A stretch of 64,000 nt of DNA. Source: Clostridium thermosuccinogenes (GTDB lineage: Bacteria; Bacillota; Clostridia; Acetivibrionales; DSM-5807). Shown piece after piece: positions 62,072 through 64,000 of the stretch. Both the position numbers and the translations under genes were made by a program. The DNA is taken from NCBI RefSeq assembly GCF_002896855.1, contig NZ_CP021850.1, positions 3,993,665 through 4,057,664 on the forward strand, in the 5' to 3' direction. Position 1 is the first letter of the stretch. Each line of letters opens with the position of its first letter. The notes under the pieces were generated by a model. It ran no database searches. It saw nothing but the letters and a program-made list of their open reading frames with translations, and had not been told where the DNA came from.

Positions 62072-62126
62072 CATTCATCCATTCTATAAACGGTGGAATT
62101 GCCCCACCTATGATGCCTTTTGGCTC

Positions 62127-63074
62127 TTAGTCCTTACCAAGCATGGCAGCACCAACTATGCCCGCATCATTGCCCATCTGGGCTACTTTTATATCGGGAA
62201 GGGGTATTTCCTGAGTATAAACTCTTTCCCTTACCATCTTTCTCAACGGTGCCAGGAGGTATTCGCCTTCTTTGCAGACTCCGCCGCCGATAACAATTAC
62301 TTCAGGCATGAACAAGTTAACCATATTAGCCAGGCCTTCTGCCAGATATTTAATATATTGGTCGACAAGCTGCTGCCCAATCTTATCTCCCTGACGAGAA
62401 GCATCAAAAGCTGTTTTCGCATCAATCTTTGAGAGATCACCGTCTACCAGTTTGTTAACCAGTGATTCCGGATGCTCCTTTGCAGCTTTGCGGGTCTCAC
62501 GGATAAGTGCTGTTGCCGATGCATAAGCTTCCCAGCATCCTTTCCTTCCGCAGGTGCACTGCTCACCATCTACTACTATGGTCATGTGTCCCGGTTCAGA
62601 AGCTGCAGAGTTAAATCCGCTGTAAACTTTTCCGTTGATAACTACGCCGCCGCCCACTCCGGTACCGAGAGTGATGGTAACAGAGTTCTGCAATCCTTTT
62701 GCGGCACCGGCCACGCTTTCTGCCAATGCAGCTACGTTTGCATCGTTTCCAATATATACCGGAAGGTCAATATACTTCTGCATTTCCGCCCTTAACGGCA
62801 CATTGTAAAATCTGAGGTTGTTGGCATATACCAGGATGCCGTTTTTCTCATCCGGAGTTCCAGGGCTTCCGATACCTATTGATTTTACGTCTTTCAAATC
62901 CACTCCGGCGTCCTTGATGACCTTCAGGGACAGCATAGCCATATCTTTGACTATTTCGGGATACTCCCTTTCCGTTCTGGTTGGAGTGCTGTCTTTTTTG
63001 ATGATTTTGCCTTCTTCATCCACCAAGCCGACAGCGATATTGGTTCCTCCAAGATCAATTCCTATATAATACAT
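62127..63074 (-). CDS. ROK-family glucokinase
   Basis: A 315-residue ROK sugar kinase, probably glucokinase. The ATP loop is IGIDLGGTNIAVGLV (4-18); the catalytic base is in GNDANVAAL (about 107-115); the ROK zinc motif CTCGRKGCWEAYAS lies near 172-185 with the His in PGHMTI; TLGTGVGGGVVING precedes it. It would phosphorylate glucose from cytosolic cellodextrin or disaccharide hydrolysis. It is inserted between ecfT and truA on the same strand but has its own terminator. Confidence 0.9.
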   Translation of the reverse strand: MYYIGIDLGGTNIAVGLVDEEGKIIKKDSTPTRTEREYPEIVKDMAMLSLKVIKDAGVDLKDVKSIGIGSPGTPDEKNGILVYANNLRFYNVPLRAEMQKYIDLPVYIGNDANVAALAESVAGAAKGLQNSVTITLGTGVGGGVVINGKVYSGFNSAASEPGHMTIVVDGEQCTCGRKGCWEAYASATALIRETRKAAKEHPESLVNKLVDGDLSKIDAKTAFDASRQGDKIGQQLVDQYIKYLAEGLANMVNLFMPEVIVIGGGVCKEGEYLLAPLRKMVRERVYTQEIPLPDIKVAQMGNDAGIVGAAMLGKD

Positions 63075-63171
63075 AAAATACCTCCCAAAATACTAATTTT
63101 TTGGTTTCACCGCTGAAATTATATCTGTATATTATCATAAATTACAGGCAAAATAAATAGTTATTCGCAAA

Positions 63172-63969
63172 CTACATGTACTGCAGATATAACACTGCTG
63201 CCGAAAATATGAGTGTGACAGCGCTTATTCCGTAATCTCTTCCCGTCAGCTGCAGCTGTTTCATGCGCGTCCGTCCTTCGCTTCCTCTGTAGCATCGAGC
63301 TTCCATGGCATTGGCCAGCTCATCGGCTCTTCTAAAGGCGCTTACAAACAAAGGCACCAATACCGGTATGAAACTCTTGGCTCTCTGTATCAGATTTCCT
63401 GTGTCAAAATCCGCTCCCCTTGCGGCCTGGGCTTTCATTATCTTATCCGTCTCCTCCAGGAGGGTGGGTATAAACCTCAGGGCAATAGTCATCATCATCG
63501 CTATTTCATGGGAAGGAACTCCAAAACGCTTAAAAGGGTTCATAAGCTTCTCTATGCCATCCGTCAGCAGAATGGGAGTGGTGGTCAACGTCAGAAGGGA
63601 TGCCGTCATTATGAGGAGCGACAGCCTCAAGGTCATTTTAATGGTCATATCCACACCTTCATGAGTGATCTTCAGGAAACCAAACTGGAAAATAGGAGTC
63701 CCACGCCCTGAAAACAGGTTTATCAAAGCAGTAAAAATAATTATGAACATCACGGGTTTCAAGCCCTTCAGTGTATATCGTATAGGTATTCCGGAGGACA
63801 CAATAACAGCAAGAGTAAACAGGACAAAAAGCCCAAAGCCAGCATAAGTGTTAATAAGCAACAATATCACCATTAAAAACACCGTCAGCAAGATTTTTGT
63901 CCTTGGGTCAGCTTTATGCAAATATGACTCTCCGGGTATATATTGTCCTATGGTAATATCCTTAATCAT
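63172..63969 (-). CDS. ecfT: Energy-coupling factor transporter transmembrane protein EcfT
   Basis: A 265-residue membrane protein, the scaffold that couples ATPases EcfA to vitamin-binding S components. The N-terminus IGQYIPGESYLHKADPRTK is characteristic. Four or more transmembrane segments span about 28-130 and 240-262. Two coupling motifs of the ARG type are seen: QAARGADF and EARCYRGSEGRT, the first canonical. Its ATG overlaps the stop of the gene upstream. Confidence 0.93.
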   Translation of the reverse strand: MIKDITIGQYIPGESYLHKADPRTKILLTVFLMVILLLINTYAGFGLFVLFTLAVIVSSGIPIRYTLKGLKPVMFIIIFTALINLFSGRGTPIFQFGFLKITHEGVDMTIKMTLRLSLLIMTASLLTLTTTPILLTDGIEKLMNPFKRFGVPSHEIAMMMTIALRFIPTLLEETDKIMKAQAARGADFDTGNLIQRAKSFIPVLVPLFVSAFRRADELANAMEARCYRGSEGRTRMKQLQLTGRDYGISAVTLIFSAAVLYLQYM

Positions 63970-64000
63970 TTTTCAGTCTCCCCAGATACTTTGAAATTTC
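63962..64000 (-). CDS. End of an EcfA ATPase gene (cut by window edge)
   Basis: The last 12 codons of an upstream minus-strand frame read EISKYLGRLKND and stop at 63962, overlapping the ecfT start by 8 bp. In Firmicutes the gene before ecfT is an ecfA ATPase, so this is its probable C-terminus. The visible part is too short to show a domain. Confidence 0.6.
   Translation of the reverse strand, partial: EISKYLGRLKND

Overview
The window looks like the chromosome of a Gram-positive anaerobe of the Clostridia, possibly a relative of the Acetivibrio/Hungateiclostridium group. That placement is an inference from gene order and protein style; no rRNA is present. Two moderately GC-rich chromosomal flanks surround a visibly AT-rich 46-kb island. 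Left flank (1-13997), nearly all on the minus strand: clpX-clpP-tig, a calcineurin-like phosphoesterase, uvrC, a Crh-like HPr paralogue, a VanW lipoprotein, a DUF4190 protein, an ECF sigma / anti-sigma / bactofilin-like operon, a DUF192 gene, rimI-tsaB-tsaE, and an amidohydrolase preceded by a probable structured leader RNA. Right flank (59764-64000): rpsI, rplM, truA, a ROK glucokinase, ecfT and the end of an ecfA gene.

The island is a Tn7-like transposon whose boundaries can be read to the base: 13998-59758, starting TGTG and ending AACA, flanked by the 5-bp duplication AAAGA. It sits one base beyond the rpsI stop codon. The native rpsI terminator is now stranded 46 kb away at its far side (13905-13938). 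Both ends carry the same 455-bp sequence in direct orientation. Each copy contains inward-pointing TnsB-type repeats at both of its sides plus a terminator that can stop rpsI read-through. The transposition genes tnsA-tnsB-tnsC-tnsD/tniQ lie next to the rpsI end, as in Tn7. There is no tnsE and no CRISPR-Cas component. TnsA appears to have lost two of its catalytic acids (Glu63 is Gln, Asp114-equivalent is Thr). The element also carries a tyrosine recombinase next to a TnpI-like resolution site. Together these suggest replicative transposition with cointegrate resolution instead of clean cut-and-paste.

Cargo from left to right: an S8 subtilase plus AAA ATPase pair (probably defence); the tyrosine recombinase and its site; small accessory genes; an IS21-type insertion; a 3,045-bp three-gene IS; a complete BREX operon with the type 6 order (brxE-brxA-brxB-brxC-pglX-pglZ-brxD-brxHI) plus a ninth zinc-ribbon gene; a plasmid-like module (iteron-like repeats, ParM/ParR-type partition pair, primase-helicase); an XRE repressor with a divergent operator-promoter switch; and the tns operon. 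A second identical copy of the 3,045-bp IS lies, in inverted orientation, at the tnsA/tnsB junction, replacing the last few TnsA residues. The whole reads as a mobile defence island that is part plasmid, part Tn7-like transposon, targeted to a conserved ribosomal-protein gene.
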